Assembly: GCA_029876055.1 (NCBI GenBank) | Contig: CM056876.1 | Coordinates: 2,914,001 to 2,978,000 of the forward strand | Direction of reading: 5' to 3' | Length of the DNA stretch: 64,000 nt | Source of the DNA: Madurella fahalii | Lineage: Eukaryota > Ascomycota > Sordariomycetes > Sordariales | In this document: positions 12,242 through 22,397 of the stretch, in pieces | Layout: each line of letters begins with the position of its first letter | Numbering within the stretch: the stretch's first letter is position 1 | Notes under the pieces: model-generated | Seen by the model: the letters and a program-made list of their open reading frames with translations, nothing else | Told to the model about the DNA's origin: nothing | Database searches by the model: none | Made by a program: the position numbers and the translations under genes

Positions 12242-13090
12242 CACGGTGGTTGCTAATCGTAGTAGGGGTTAGGGTTGATGGTGAAAGTGGGGAAGGAAGG
12301 GAGACGTACGACGTTGTCCAGAAGGATGACGGTCAGCGGGTCCCACTGGAACCCGAACCTGCGCGTCAACTCAAGCCCTGCTCGGCGCGAGAAGACTGCC
12401 GGCGTTTGAATCCCGTCCGCCGGGTTTTGGGGAGCGAGCGCGCTGCTAAACGGATGCTTTATCAATGAATCTGTGATGGATGTGATGGGAGGATGCGGGA
12501 ATCGGGCAATCCTGTGCCGTCCGAATCCCGCTGCAAACATAACGTTATTCCGGCTTGTCCGGATGGATGCTTCGGCAAGCTGGATTACGTACTAGCAGGG
12601 TTAGGGTTAGACGATGGTTACGCCCCAGAACAGCCCCACCACCACACTATTCACATACAGGCATTTCGGTCAGCCCTCTTTTAGTACAGAGTGGGTGATT
12701 TCGTTGGTGTCCCATTACACATGACATGTAGCGGCTGCCAGCAAATACAGCTTGGAGGGATGGCTCGATTGTCAACGGGAACCTAGCTCACATGCTGTCC
12801 ATGGAATCACCCATCATGTCCCCGCCAGCTACATGCTTGCCAGTGACGAGCCCTGGCTCAATGAGATGAAAGTGGACAACATCTTGTTGACTCTGGAAGT
12901 ATATTCAAGTTGTAAATCCAGTTCTTCGGTGAATGAGAAGGACACATGCCTGTTTCTACACTGAGAGAACGGGAAAATTATATAAAGGCTTCTCTAATCT
13001 CCTTTCCAGCACATCAGTACCTCAGTTAGACAACCTATTTGAACATCAACTGCAAAGTCCTTCGTTATAATAGTTAAAGCAGCATTGGTG
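12242..13090. promoter_or_regulatory. Divergent intergenic region of the Zn2Cys6 and MFS genes, with TATA box
   Basis: This 850-bp region separates two genes transcribed away from each other. A good TATA box (TTATATAAAGG, 12978-12988) lies about 105 bp before the MFS start codon and is followed by a CT-rich leader. Two TTAGGG-type runs occur (near 12258 and 12599). I could not identify an inverted CGG operator with confidence. Confidence 0.5.
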
Positions 13091-14545
13091 ATGGCATCGA
13101 GAGCCTCAATAGCGGACAGTAGCCTCCGTATTTCCTCCTCTCCGTCGATGAACGTCACGCCACAGCGCTCAAAACGCTCAGTGGACGAGAAGCCGGATTC
13201 CAGCTCCACAGAGGTGGCCAAAGATGCTGCCACGGGCCCCATCGACGATGCCCAGTATGTTACTGGTATGAAGCTGGCGATGTTGGCAGCATCCGTCACG
13301 GTTGTCGTTTTCTTGATGATGATTGACGCGTCAATCATCTCCACTGCTGTCAGTACTGCTGTTGATTCCCCTCCCAACGACCATGGTACTAACATCTGAC
13401 GGCTCTAGATTCCTCGAATCACAGACGAGTTCCGCTCACTTCCCGACGTCGGTTGGTACACAAGTATCTACCAGCTCGGCAACGCCGTCCTCCAACCGCT
13501 CATGGGCAAGATTTACTCCAAATTCAGTGCCAAGGCGACCTTCCTCGCATTCTTTGGCATCTTCGAAATCGGGTCGCTCATCTGCGGAGCCGCAGCGTCG
13601 TCAACCATGCTCATTGTTGGCCGTGCCATTGCCGGGGCCGGAAGCGCAGGTCTTATGAACGGTGCCTTGATCATCAGTGCATCCGCGGTTCCGCTGGATA
13701 AGCTGACTTCGTTGACAGGAGTCATTATGGGACTCTCGCAGCTTGGTATTGTCTTCGGGCCGCTTGTTGGCGGCGCCTTCACGTCCTACACGACATGGCG
13801 GTGGGCCTTTTACATCAATCTGCCGATTGGCGCCGTTGTTGCACTGGCGATTCTGCTTCTCAAGATTCCAGACAGGTGCGAAAACCCGAGCCCCCTAATC
13901 GTCCTGAAGAGACTGCACCTGGAACTCGACCTTATCGGCTTTGCCCTGATAACCCCGGCCGCCGTTCGGCTTTTGCTTGCACTGGGGCGGCAGTCAGTAC
14001 GCTTGGAATTCCCCGACAATCGTTGGGCCCCTATGCGGCACTGGCGGAACTACTCTGGTCTGGTTGCTTTGGAATTGGTGCGGCGGCAAGGAAGCCTTGA
14101 TCCCCTTCTCTATGATCAAGCAGAGGACAGTGTGGTCTGCCGCGCTAACGCAGTGCTTTCTTTTGACAACCGTATACTGCGCCTCGTTTTTCTTGCCCAT
14201 CTACTTCCGGGCTGTCCATGGTGCAAGCCCCATGATGAGCGGCGTCTACATACTGGCCAGCATTCTCAGCCAACTTTTGATGGCTATAGTGGCGGGTGTG
14301 CTAGGTAAGGGAACCGATATATCTCCCTATCAATTAGCCTTGCTTTTCTAATTAGAACTATAGTGGAACGGACAGGGTATGCTATCCCTTTTGCCATGGC
14401 CGCTGGAGTCATTGGCGCAATCACCAACGGTCTGTACTCGACTCTCTCCCCGACCACGCCTACTGCCATATGGGTCGTATATCAGTTTACCACACACATA
14501 CTAGAATATAGATTTAGCGTTACTACGTTATTCTACTTCGGCTAA
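13091..14545 (+). pseudogene. MFS multidrug/toxin efflux pump (14-TM type), frameshifted and 3'-truncated
   Basis: Exon 1 is 13091-13348 (MASRASIADSS..., first helix AMLAASVTVVVFLMMIDASI). Intron 13349-13408 is intact. Exon 2 starts IPRITDEFRSLPDVGWYTSI and carries the family blocks GRAIAGAGSAGLMNGAL and GPLVGGAF...TTWRWAFYINLPIGA. Near 13978-13985 the frame shifts: the reading continues in another frame as HWGGSQYAWNS. Intron 14305-14363 is still spliceable and leads to GYAIPFAMAAGVIGAITNGL. Homology ends near 14485, inside a late helix; the rest to the stop is AT-rich non-family sequence. The family exports toxic metabolites and drugs through the plasma membrane. Two independent lesions make this copy non-functional. 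Confidence 0.85.
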
Positions 14546-14801
14546 CTTAATACTCCTTAAAAAGCGGGGAATTTCAGTGCTCGGTGGAACTATAAAGCCG
14601 CTGGGCATGATCGGTAGTTCTAAAAGCACTCGGAAATGTTTGGACGCACACGAGCCGAGCAAGCATAACGATCACGGGCTGGTGATGATGGCGCGGGCAT
14701 CTCTCGGTACGATGTGTAATTAGGTGCGCGATGAGCGAAAGGTGGAGGGTGCAGAGCCCATGTTCAGACAACTTTGGCCTCCCCAATCGCGCCCTACCTA
14801 C

Positions 14802-16420
14802 CTAGTAACGGTAGAATTCAAAGGGCCACCAGGGTTTCTGCCCATATACCAAGTGCCTGCAGATAGTCCCGTCAGCTACGCCTCGACTCTCACGTTACGG
14901 GCGCAAGAGGTTACTTACATATCCGAGTTCGTCCTATTGCTGGGATTCTTAATCGCCGCCCTCATCTGTGCTACGAGAGTCCGGACCTCCTCTAGCGACC
15001 AGCCCAAGATTTGGCCGATCGGGTAGAGCGCAAAGCCGTCCAGGCTCATGGCCATATACAGGCCAATATACGTGCCCATCTCCTTAAGGCGTTTATCCCT
15101 TGGCCAGGGGCCGTATGGCACCTTGAACCTGCGGTGCGTGATGTCGGTGAAACCGGCGTCGGTGGCGTATTTGACTATATTTTGTCCGTCGAAGCGGAAC
15201 GTGCGCCCGATCTTGTTGCCCGCGTCGTAAAAGAGCTTCGCCCATTGGCGGTAGACGCTAGGCTGGTTTAGCAGTACTCCCTATATCGTCGCTAGACTGG
15301 TCCTGTACGATATACTGGTTCTCATCGAATTTGACTTCGGGGTTGTCACAGCGCAGCTCGATGTTGGGTTCAATATACTGGAACCAGCCGCCCGGCTTGA
15401 AGAATTTGTATATCTGCTCGTAGAACCGAGGCCAGTCGGCGACGGTGGCATGCATGTAGCGCACGTGGATAAAGTCGAAGGACTCGGGCTTAAACGTCCA
15501 GTCTAGCTGAGTGTCTTCGATTTGGAACCTTAGGTTAGGGGGAACCCAGCTAGGCTAGGTAGGCGAGATATCGGTTCCGATGACCTCAGTAGCAGGGAAT
15601 TTACCGGCTATATTACTACAGCGCTGTCAGGAAGGCAGAGCTTTACAGTAGAGTCTGAGGTGGTTGCTAGAAGAGGAACTGACATAGTCCAAATGCTTGT
15701 GCCGGTTCCGACATCGAGGATCCGCTGGGGTTCGTCGCCGATCGGAGCCGCGTACAGCTTGTCATCCAGCATTATAGTGAGCCATTGGTGCCTGCCAGAG
15801 GAGTTGTGTTAACGCCGGAAGCTCTATACACGTGATACAGCGCGAAGATATTTTTAGAGGGAGATATATGCAACATCGAAGCCTCGATGTGTCTATCGTC
15901 ATTCGGGGCCCTATGGAGGTCATTATCTAGCTGATTAAGACTACCTTGGATTCTTAGGAAACTATACTAGTACTCGGTAGTCCGGGAAGCCTAGTATATT
16001 CTACCATGAAGCTTACGATATGCGAAAAGGCTGGATGTAAATGGATGTAGCGGAGTCCCGGATGCTTGAAAATAGGGCGTCAGCAACGGGAAAATGACAT
16101 GATAATTAGTGGAAGACCTACCTATCATCGTCAAAACCGGAATCATGATCTCCCTAGCCCTCAAGCGCTGGGTCATGTGAACGAAGAAGATGATTAGTGG
16201 ACTGCACTAGACATCAGAGAGTTTTGTGGTATCCGTGTGTGCGGCGTGCCAGCACCGCGGTCCAGCTGTCTCCAACTCGCGTAGGCGACTGGGGCTCCCC
16301 TGATTGACCACCCGGTACTGCACGCAGATTTAGGAACTTACAAATTCGATCAGATCCTGGGCTTGGGCCTGTTTCAGGGCAGCCATTTAATTGCGGCTCG
16401 TCCTTAGACGATGGAGACAA
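14802..16420 (-). pseudogene. LaeA-like / TAM-type SAM-dependent methyltransferase, inactivated
   Basis: On the minus strand the homology reads in order: DDRHIEASML; an intron; HQWLTIMLDDKLYAAPIGDE; the SAM-binding motif ILDVGTGTSIWTM; an intron; KFPATEVIGTDISP; PSWVPPNLRF; FDFIHVRYMHATVADWPRF; FKPGGWFQYIEP; and the C-terminal block VPYGPWPRDKRLKEMG to the end near HLVYGQKP (stop at 14802). A probable first exon starts at 16420 (MSPSSKDEPQLNG) with a GTAAGT donor. Lesions: a CAG-to-TAG stop after IGTDISPT, and an intron donor apparently changed from GT to AT near 15870. Both are RIP-type transitions. Family members act on secondary-metabolite precursors or as LaeA-like regulators. Exon edges in the middle are approximate. 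Confidence 0.75.
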
Positions 16421-16881
16421 TGGCGAGGATAGTATAAAACTAGATATAAAGATAACGAATTAAGAGACTGAAGGCGAGCGACCTGAAATTCTCGCGGTGA
16501 AATACTAGGGTTGGCTTGATTACCCCCCATCGATCCACCTTCCCACTTGTGCCTTGGTTCTGTGGGGGTAGTGCTCTCCCATTTGTCGCCGAAAACTCAC
16601 CCCTCTGCTGTTAAACCCCGTGGATGAACCATGCAGAGTACGGGGGTATACACAAAAGGAGCCTAGCGGGCCGGGTTGATTATGACCTATTTGATGGGAC
16701 GCATCTAGGCACTCACGATTTCCATGTCGTACATAGTCCTGATTTCTGGTGAGCTACAACTGAGTTCACCTGAGTTCACTCTGATTTTCCCTGAGCTAGG
16801 GTGATCCTAGTGTGTGACGAATCCATCCAACCCGGTATCTCTAAAAAGGTTCACCAAAGGAAAGTCCCAATGACAGGTAAC
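16421..16881. other. Transition from genic arm to repeat region
   Basis: I see no gene or repeat family here. Base composition is intermediate; the first repeat insertion begins at its right edge. Confidence 0.5.
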
Positions 16882-17156
16882 TGCCAAAAGGATCATGTGC
16901 CAAAGGATCAGGATCACAGGATCTAGTGCAGGAGTCAAACCCATGTATCCTAGTCAGCTAAAGCAGGCTGGCAGCTAACTGTGCCACTGTACGGACGTCA
17001 TCCTGTACGCGTATCTCGTCTATAAAAGGAGCAAACTCTCCAACAAAGATAGACGGGAGCGAGACGACGTACAGGGACAATCAACACAATTAAGAAGACA
17101 TACATAAAATCCTAAACTGTCATTTCCCAAGATTCAGAGGTGCCGTGTTTCCGACA
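16882..17156 (+). repeat. Solo LTR, family A, TSD GTAAC
   Basis: This 275-bp repeat starts TGCCAAAAGG (TGTCAAAAGG in other copies) and ends TTTCCGACA. It carries a TATA box (CTATAAAAGGAGC) in the middle. It is flanked by GTAAC at 16877-16881 and 17157-17161, a 5-bp target-site duplication. Eight copies of this family lie in the window and none has an internal region. Confidence 0.9.
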
Positions 17157-17164
17157 GTAACTAA

Positions 17165-17424
17165 TGTCGGAAACACGATACCTCTGAATCGTGGGAAATG
17201 ACAGTTGAGGATTTTTGTGTGTCTTGCCTTGATTGTTTGTTCCTTGTCTGTTTCTCCTTTAGAGAGCTTACTCCTTTATAGGCGAGATACACGTACAGGA
17301 TGACGTCTGTACAGTGGTGCAGTTAGCTGCCAGTCTTCCTTAGCTCAATAGAGTATATAGGTTTGGCTCTTGCACTAGATCTTATGATCCTGATCCTTTG
17401 GACTGGCACCTGACCCTTTTGACA
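17165..17424 (-). repeat. Solo LTR, family A, inverted neighbour of the previous copy
   Basis: This family-A LTR in reverse orientation (TGTCGGAAACACG at left, CCTTTTGACA at right) starts 8 bp after the previous copy. The two form a head-to-head near-palindrome over 540 bp. The flanks ACTAA and GATAC do not match, so no duplication is claimed. Confidence 0.8.
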
Positions 17425-17719
17425 GATACTAAAAGCGTCTTTTAAATGGAATTGCAACTCTAGCACCAACTCAAATTCCCCTAGGCAGTAGAGATATAGA
17501 CGCAGATAGTGTATAAGTACGGACTTATCTTGGAGAGCTCTGGTATAAGTTCGGATATAATCGAGCTCGATCCACTGAATCTTAAACTAGTATATCTGTA
17601 CCTAGGCCGGCAACCGTTTATCCCCAAGGTAGAAAGGACAGTATCCGACTCTAACGAGAACCTCGCTATAAATGAGAGGGTCGTACTATATCAGGAGGTT
17701 GTTTGGGTAGGCTAAGTGG

Positions 17720-19760
17720 TACTAACAATGTTGTTCCCAGCCCTTAGCTTTGTAGAACTACGTATTATACAAAAACAAAGTTCTGAAAAGCTATGAACCT
17801 TGGTAGCGGCTGCCTTATAGCATTTATACAGGTGTCGCCATTCATAGAGCCGGTTATCACCTTTTCTATACTGACATTTATCTCTCTCCAGTTCTAGGTG
17901 GTACTCTACGTTGGAGCTCTTCTGATAAAGAGCCAATATATCGTTGAGTACGACGAGACCTTTAGAGCTCTATAGGATATCAACCTCGAAAATATTTCGT
18001 ACCAAATAGTCTCTTTCGAGTATAAGGAACCGGATACGGTCGAAAATTACCCTGTAATATCCTGGCAGGTTATTATACTTGATTGGTTAGCATTTTTACC
18101 AATCTCTCAGTTGTATGGCAAACAGTTTCCGCTTCTCTGTATATAGCTTTTTCTGCTCTTCCAATAATTTACGATTAGTTTTACCTTGTCGTGTAAAGAG
18201 TGCCTCGTTGATGCGGATAATATCTGGGTAGTTCTTATACTCAAACTGTGTTTTCGTAGGTAGATAATGCTAGAGACTTAGGTTTCAAGGTATTATTAGC
18301 CTATGGAAGAGATCGAGAACTAAGGTACGCCTTTCTTAGCTGTAGTATATCGCCTAGTTATCTATACAGTTACAAGGGAGATAATATCTTAGCAGTGTAT
18401 TTAAGTTGGTGTACCTTATATATACTATCTTTATAGTTTCGGATTTAAATTAATCTGTTAAAGAGATTGAGTCAGAAAAGACGAGATTTGAAGATAGTGT
18501 ATACGAACTCATTAAGTGAAAACCCTATACCCGAATGTTATAGTTCCTTGGCGGGGTCGTATATCCAGCCCGATGACCTAGAAGTCGTAGCCAATGGCTA
18601 AAAGTATCTGCAGTTTCGATTTCGTTGTTTAACTGACTTCTAAAAATAAAGTCTTAAGAAGTTTACCCTCTATTCTATTACCACTATTTCTCCTTCCGGT
18701 AATACAATCTTAAGGAGGTTATCGATAGTATTTGTGAGGGTCAAGGACCCAAAGGTAGTAGGACCAAAGTGCTTGGGTACGAGCAGTGCACGTACAACGT
18801 AGGAGCAGACTGCTTGTTAGAGGTAGGATGGTAGTCTCATTGAACTCTGCTCTCTCTTAAGCCCTGTCTTCCACCCTCCTCTTTATGCCCTACGATAACA
18901 GCGTCTAGGCTCACTTACCCCGCTCGCTACCCTGTCATCGTCCTTACTTGTACGATCCTTCGACGCTCCTCTGACGCGATATCTACGCTCTTCTGGCTTA
19001 GCGTTGTTATTGCTTCTTGTGACCCTGCTAGCATTGCAGCTTCGGAGCTTCCGTCCTACGCCAGCGCCGACCTCACCCAGTCAGTTCTTATAGTATTATA
19101 GTCCCTAAATGCTCTATAGGTTAGAAGCCAGGCTAGGAAAAGTAGTATAGGATTGAAGTAAAGGGGTGTAGATGCTATCACTTTATATAATGCGTGTTAA
19201 GGTCTGTAAGTAGTATTAGAATAAGTTCTAGCCTCTAAATCTTAGCTCTTACCTCTTATCTAGTATATACGTTATATTCTTAGCGTCGCAGGTGAGCTGG
19301 ACAGTAAACTCTGGTGTCCCAGCCTCGTTGATAAAGACAACGAATGTAAGGTCCTGATCCAAATTAGTATTAATCTTATCTAACTGATCGGAGTAACTTA
19401 CCTTGAAATAGAGTCCTCGGCCAGTACCTGAACAACAGCTGGACTTAATATACTTACCAATTCTAGAGGAAGAGTATACGTTTCCTAGTAAAAAGTCTCA
19501 GTTATCGACGAATGTTGCCAGGTATTTAAACTCGACCTAGTTTGCTGTCTATAGCTGCTTTACAAAGTTCGGTATAACGTTCTTCGTAGTAAACCTCCGA
19601 GGTCTTTTTATATTGGGTATTCCTATCTCGTCTACTAGTAGTCTATTGATAAACTGGAAGCAATGATGATGCTGTCCTGCAGTAGGGTGAAATGGACACT
19701 GTGTATACGCAACTTCGCCGACGCGATAGCGACGCAGGCGATTAAGCGTTCTAGCACAGC
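17720..19760 (-). pseudogene. DUF3435/C2H2-type fungal protein, RIP-inactivated
   Basis: Minus-strand pieces in gene order: RVGEVAYTQCPFHP; FINRLLVDEIGIPNIKRPRR; FTTKNVIPNFVKQL; SSRIGKYIKSSCCSGTGRGL; a GTAAGT..CAG intron; DLTFVVFINEAG; QLTCDAKNITYILDKR. After the inserted family-B LTR come KLLEEQKKLYTEKRKLF, IFDRIRFLILERDYLVRNIF, LNDILALYQKSSNVEYHLEL and YEWRHLYKCYKAAATKVHSF. This matches, from memory, large fungal proteins with DUF3435, often annotated as C2H2 finger domain proteins. Several Trp and Gln codons are now TAG or TAA. DUF3435 is related to the tyrosine recombinases (captains) of Starship elements, but I cannot see enough to locate catalytic residues. Confidence 0.6.
18733..19092 (-). 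repeat. Solo LTR of the G1/G2 chromovirus family (family B), TSD GTATT
   Basis: This 360-bp copy starts TGTGAGGGTCAAGG and ends with a RIP-changed form of CCGGTCCTCACA (CAGTTCTTATA). GTATT flanks it at 18728-18732 and 19093-19097. It interrupts the DUF3435 pseudogene. Strand is given by the sense of G2, whose LTRs read the same way. Confidence 0.88.
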
Positions 19761-19794
19761 TACTTAACTGGGACTGCTATAGATACAAGGTAAA

Positions 19795-20058
19795 TGTCAA
19801 AAGGATCGGGTACCAAAGGATCAGGATCACAGGATCTAATGCGGGAGCCAAACCCATGTACTCTATTGAGCTAAGGAAGACTAGCAGCCAACTGCGCCAC
19901 TATACGGACGTCATCCTGTACGTGTATCTCGTCTATAAAAGGAGCCAACTCTCCAGCGAAGAAAAACGAGAGAAGCAGACAATGAACACAATCAAAAAAG
20001 GACACAAAAATCCTCAACTGTCATTTTCCCAAGATTCAGAGGTGCCGTGTTTCCGACA
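19795..20058 (+). repeat. Solo LTR, family A, TSD GTAAA
   Basis: This 264-bp copy runs TGTCAAAAGGATCGGG to TTTCCGACA, with GTAAA at 19790-19794 and 20059-20063. The TATA box (CTATAAAAGGAGCC) and 3' half are well preserved. Confidence 0.92.
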
Positions 20059-20219
20059 GTAAATCGAGGAGTACAACTGATAGATAACGGACACTCTATC
20101 AGCTCGAATTCCCGGTCGTCGGGCTCTGTCTACGCTGTTAGGTTACAGCACCAGGGTAACTCATTCGCATTCAAGTAATACTAAAGAACTATGCTCTACT
20201 ACCCCACAAGTTTACTGTA

Positions 20220-20564
20220 AAACCACTCTACCCGCTATTAACGATCCATCCACAACGAGCTCGTACCGCTTCGAGGTTTTTTAGGTGGACTCGAAGAGGA
20301 GTACGATTTTCTCGATAATTGATTGCACCAATTGAACCGACTTATCGGTCGGCGCGCTAGAACGGAATCGCAGGTCGTCGTTGATCTTGACCGCCTTGCC
20401 CATCGGCCTAGGCGTGTCTTCGCAATGTCCAGTCTGAGCTAGCATCTCTCAAAGTCGCGCCCAAAACGGCGACCGAGCTGGACGTACTTAAAACAGTCAA
20501 CGTAGTTGTTGAAGAGGCTGGCAATGCCCAAGGCGTCAGCAACGAGCCCAAATAGTTCTGCTAT
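20220..20564 (-). pseudogene. HeLo (HET-s-like N-terminal) domain protein, inactivated
   Basis: The minus strand reads AELFGLVADALGIASLFNNY, then DCFKYVQLGRRFGRDFERC and LRLDIAKTRLGRW, the start of the fungal HeLo domain (prion-inhibition and propagation family). After a frame change it continues VKINDDLRFRSSAPTDKS and SIIEKIVLLFES. In this family the domain is the membrane-active cell-death effector of heterokaryon incompatibility or of NLR-controlled signalling. Lesions: the start codon position reads ATA; a TAG lies after FERC; a frameshift lies near 20398; a stop follows LLFEST. The first two are RIP-type changes. No downstream prion-forming or NOD region is recognisable. The gene is dead. 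Confidence 0.72.
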
Positions 20565-20667
20565 AGCGTGTTGACTGGTCTGTGGCTATAGAGGAAGAGG
20601 GGAAGATAAAAGCTGATACCCCTCTGCGGCTAAGTATATCTGGTTGGCGCTGGAGGTGGGGTACCTG

Positions 20668-21058
20668 TGTCGTAAACTACCAACTACACCAAACACCCAA
20701 AAGGTGGGGAGCTCTACAATTGTTAGTCGTAGGATGCTAAACCTGTATTTTATCTGACATACCTCCTTAGCTCTAAAGACATCCTGAGGATTTAGGGCTG
20801 GAGATCTTTTACCTCCCGGAGATTACTAACTCCATTTACCCACACCTCATCTCGAGCTTATGTAAGGTCTTGGCGCTTTTCGCCAGGTGGCAGATCTGCT
20901 TTGCATAGGAATCGAACCCACGACCTTTTAATCAGCTAGCACTAAAGAGAAACTGAGACTCTTAATTGTCGTAAACTACCAACTACACCAAACACCTAAA
21001 AGGTGGAGAATTCCATAATTGTTAGTCGTAGGATGCTAAACCTGTATTTTATCTGACA
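20668..21058. mobile_element. Miniature LTR (SMART/TRIM-like) element with 92-bp LTRs
   Basis: Two 92-bp direct repeats (20668-20759 and 20967-21058), each starting TGTCGTAAAC and ending TTATCTGACA, flank a 207-bp core. The flanks are ACCTG (20663-20667) and ACCTA (21059-21063), a 5-bp duplication with one G-to-A change. The core cannot encode a protein. On the minus strand it holds a perfect pol III B-box-like GGTTCGATTCC near 20902-20912, in a tRNA-like context. It is a complete miniature element rather than two solo LTRs. Confidence 0.75.
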
Positions 21059-21546
21059 ACCTACAGTCCGCTTGATTAATACCTAACTTGAACACACGTA
21101 CATCATAACTTAGCCCTGTTAGCATATGTTACCTTATCTGTTTTAGCTTCTCTACCATTCATATAACCCATTTTAGAGCATCGAGAGAACTCTATTAAAT
21201 ACCTACGATAGATATCGATTACAATACCTGGGCTATGATAGAATATAGTAAGCTAGGAGAATGACAGAAAGAGCCAATATAGAAGGTTACTATATCGTAT
21301 TCCTTAAGATACGTCGTACGTTTTACTGCTAAGCAATGTAGTAATTAAATACCCTAATAAGATCTTTTATAGGTCAGATTTATACCTAAGGTATTAAGAA
21401 TAGGGAATTACATTAGTAAGCATTGCCTTATCTTTTCACGCCGAGCTGTTCCTTCTCGATCAATATCCACTCCTCGAATAATCGGCTCCATTGATCTCTA
21501 TAGCTTTCGAGCTTTATATCCCACCTTGTATTAGCAACTCTGCTTA
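21059..21546. other. AT-rich decayed sequence left of G4
   Basis: TpA-rich RIP-type DNA. A minus-strand frame near 21440-21540 reads like a protein remnant (RWDIKLESYRDQWSRLFEEW), but I do not recognise it. Confidence 0.45.
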
Positions 21547-21791
21547 TGTAACAAGAGTCCCTCGACGGAATTAGGACAGCCAGGCGAATGTCCTACAATA
21601 ATATTACGTTACTTAGTAGATAAGAACTCCGCGTGGTAGCTGTATATACGGGGAACTTCTGATCTGTAAGGATTAGTCTCTGTCAATAGAAGGAGGCTGT
21701 TCGTGAAGACTTCTACCTATAATCGTTAATTTATCGGTACTGGTATATCGTGTCCCAACTCCCTTAACGTACCTAAGAACAACTCCTTACA
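21547..21791 (+). repeat. 5' LTR of G4
   Basis: This 245-bp LTR (TGTAACAAGAGTCC to CTCCTTACA) aligns with the reverse complement of the G3 LTRs over several blocks (AGATAAGAAC, ACTTCTGATC, AGGAGGCTGTT, AGAACAACTCC). The left flank is GCTTA. No 3' partner is in the window. Confidence 0.82.
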
Positions 21792-22038
21792 ATTCTGATC
21801 CTTCTCATTCCACCGTTGACCGAGATAGCGTATACGATGAACACCTCTACAACCCCTAGATCTGGAGAAGATAGCTAAGGAAACGGGCGGCAATCTCTTA
21901 CTCACTCTATGACGCTGTATCAATCTAAGTCATCTACAGCAGCTATTTGACCGTTTATACCCTCTTCAGATTTCGCCTTCGAAATGCCACGAAAACCTGT
22001 TAGAATTGCTCCGTTCCCAAATCCAGCAACTCGAGGAA

Positions 22039-22397
22039 TGTGAGAATCAAGGATCCAAGGGTAGTAAGACCAGAATGTCTGGGTACAAGCAGTGTACGCG
22101 CAACGTAGGAGCAGAGTGCTCGTTAGGGGTTAAGTGGTGGTCTCATTGAACTCTGCCTCCCTCCTAAGCTCTGTCTCCCGCCCTCCTTCTTATACCCGTG
22201 ACAGTATCACTAGGGCTTACTTCCCCGCTCTGTTGCTTTGTCGTCCTCCTTGCTGGTGCGCTCCTTCGACGCTCATCTGACGCGCTATTTATGCCATTCC
22301 AGCTTAGTGCCGTTGTTGCTTTTGAGGCTCGCTTACGCTGCGGCTCCGAGGCTTCCGGACCACGCCTCACGCTGGCCCCGCTCAGCCGGTCCTTACA
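22039..22397 (-). repeat. Solo LTR, family B, in G4 gag, TSD AGGAA
   Basis: This 359-bp copy runs TGTGAGAATCAAGG to CCGGTCCTTACA, with AGGAA on both sides (22034-22038, 22398-22402). It splits G4 gag between a leucine/glutamine-rich helix and KLDISPSGSY. Confidence 0.92.

Noticed and set aside
2420..12612. TTAGGG-type runs (near 2430, 12258, 12599; also 50265) as interstitial telomeres
   Set aside because: Each has only one or two units, as expected by chance; no array is present.
17160..17429. Target-site duplication for the inverted family-A LTR at 17165
   Set aside because: ACTAA on the left is found only 3 bp away from the right end (GATACTAA); the offset makes it unconvincing.
17509..17715. 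Plus-strand ORF reading MYKYGLILESSGISS...
   Set aside because: It looks protein-like but matches nothing I can name and lies in RIPed DNA; not annotated as a gene.
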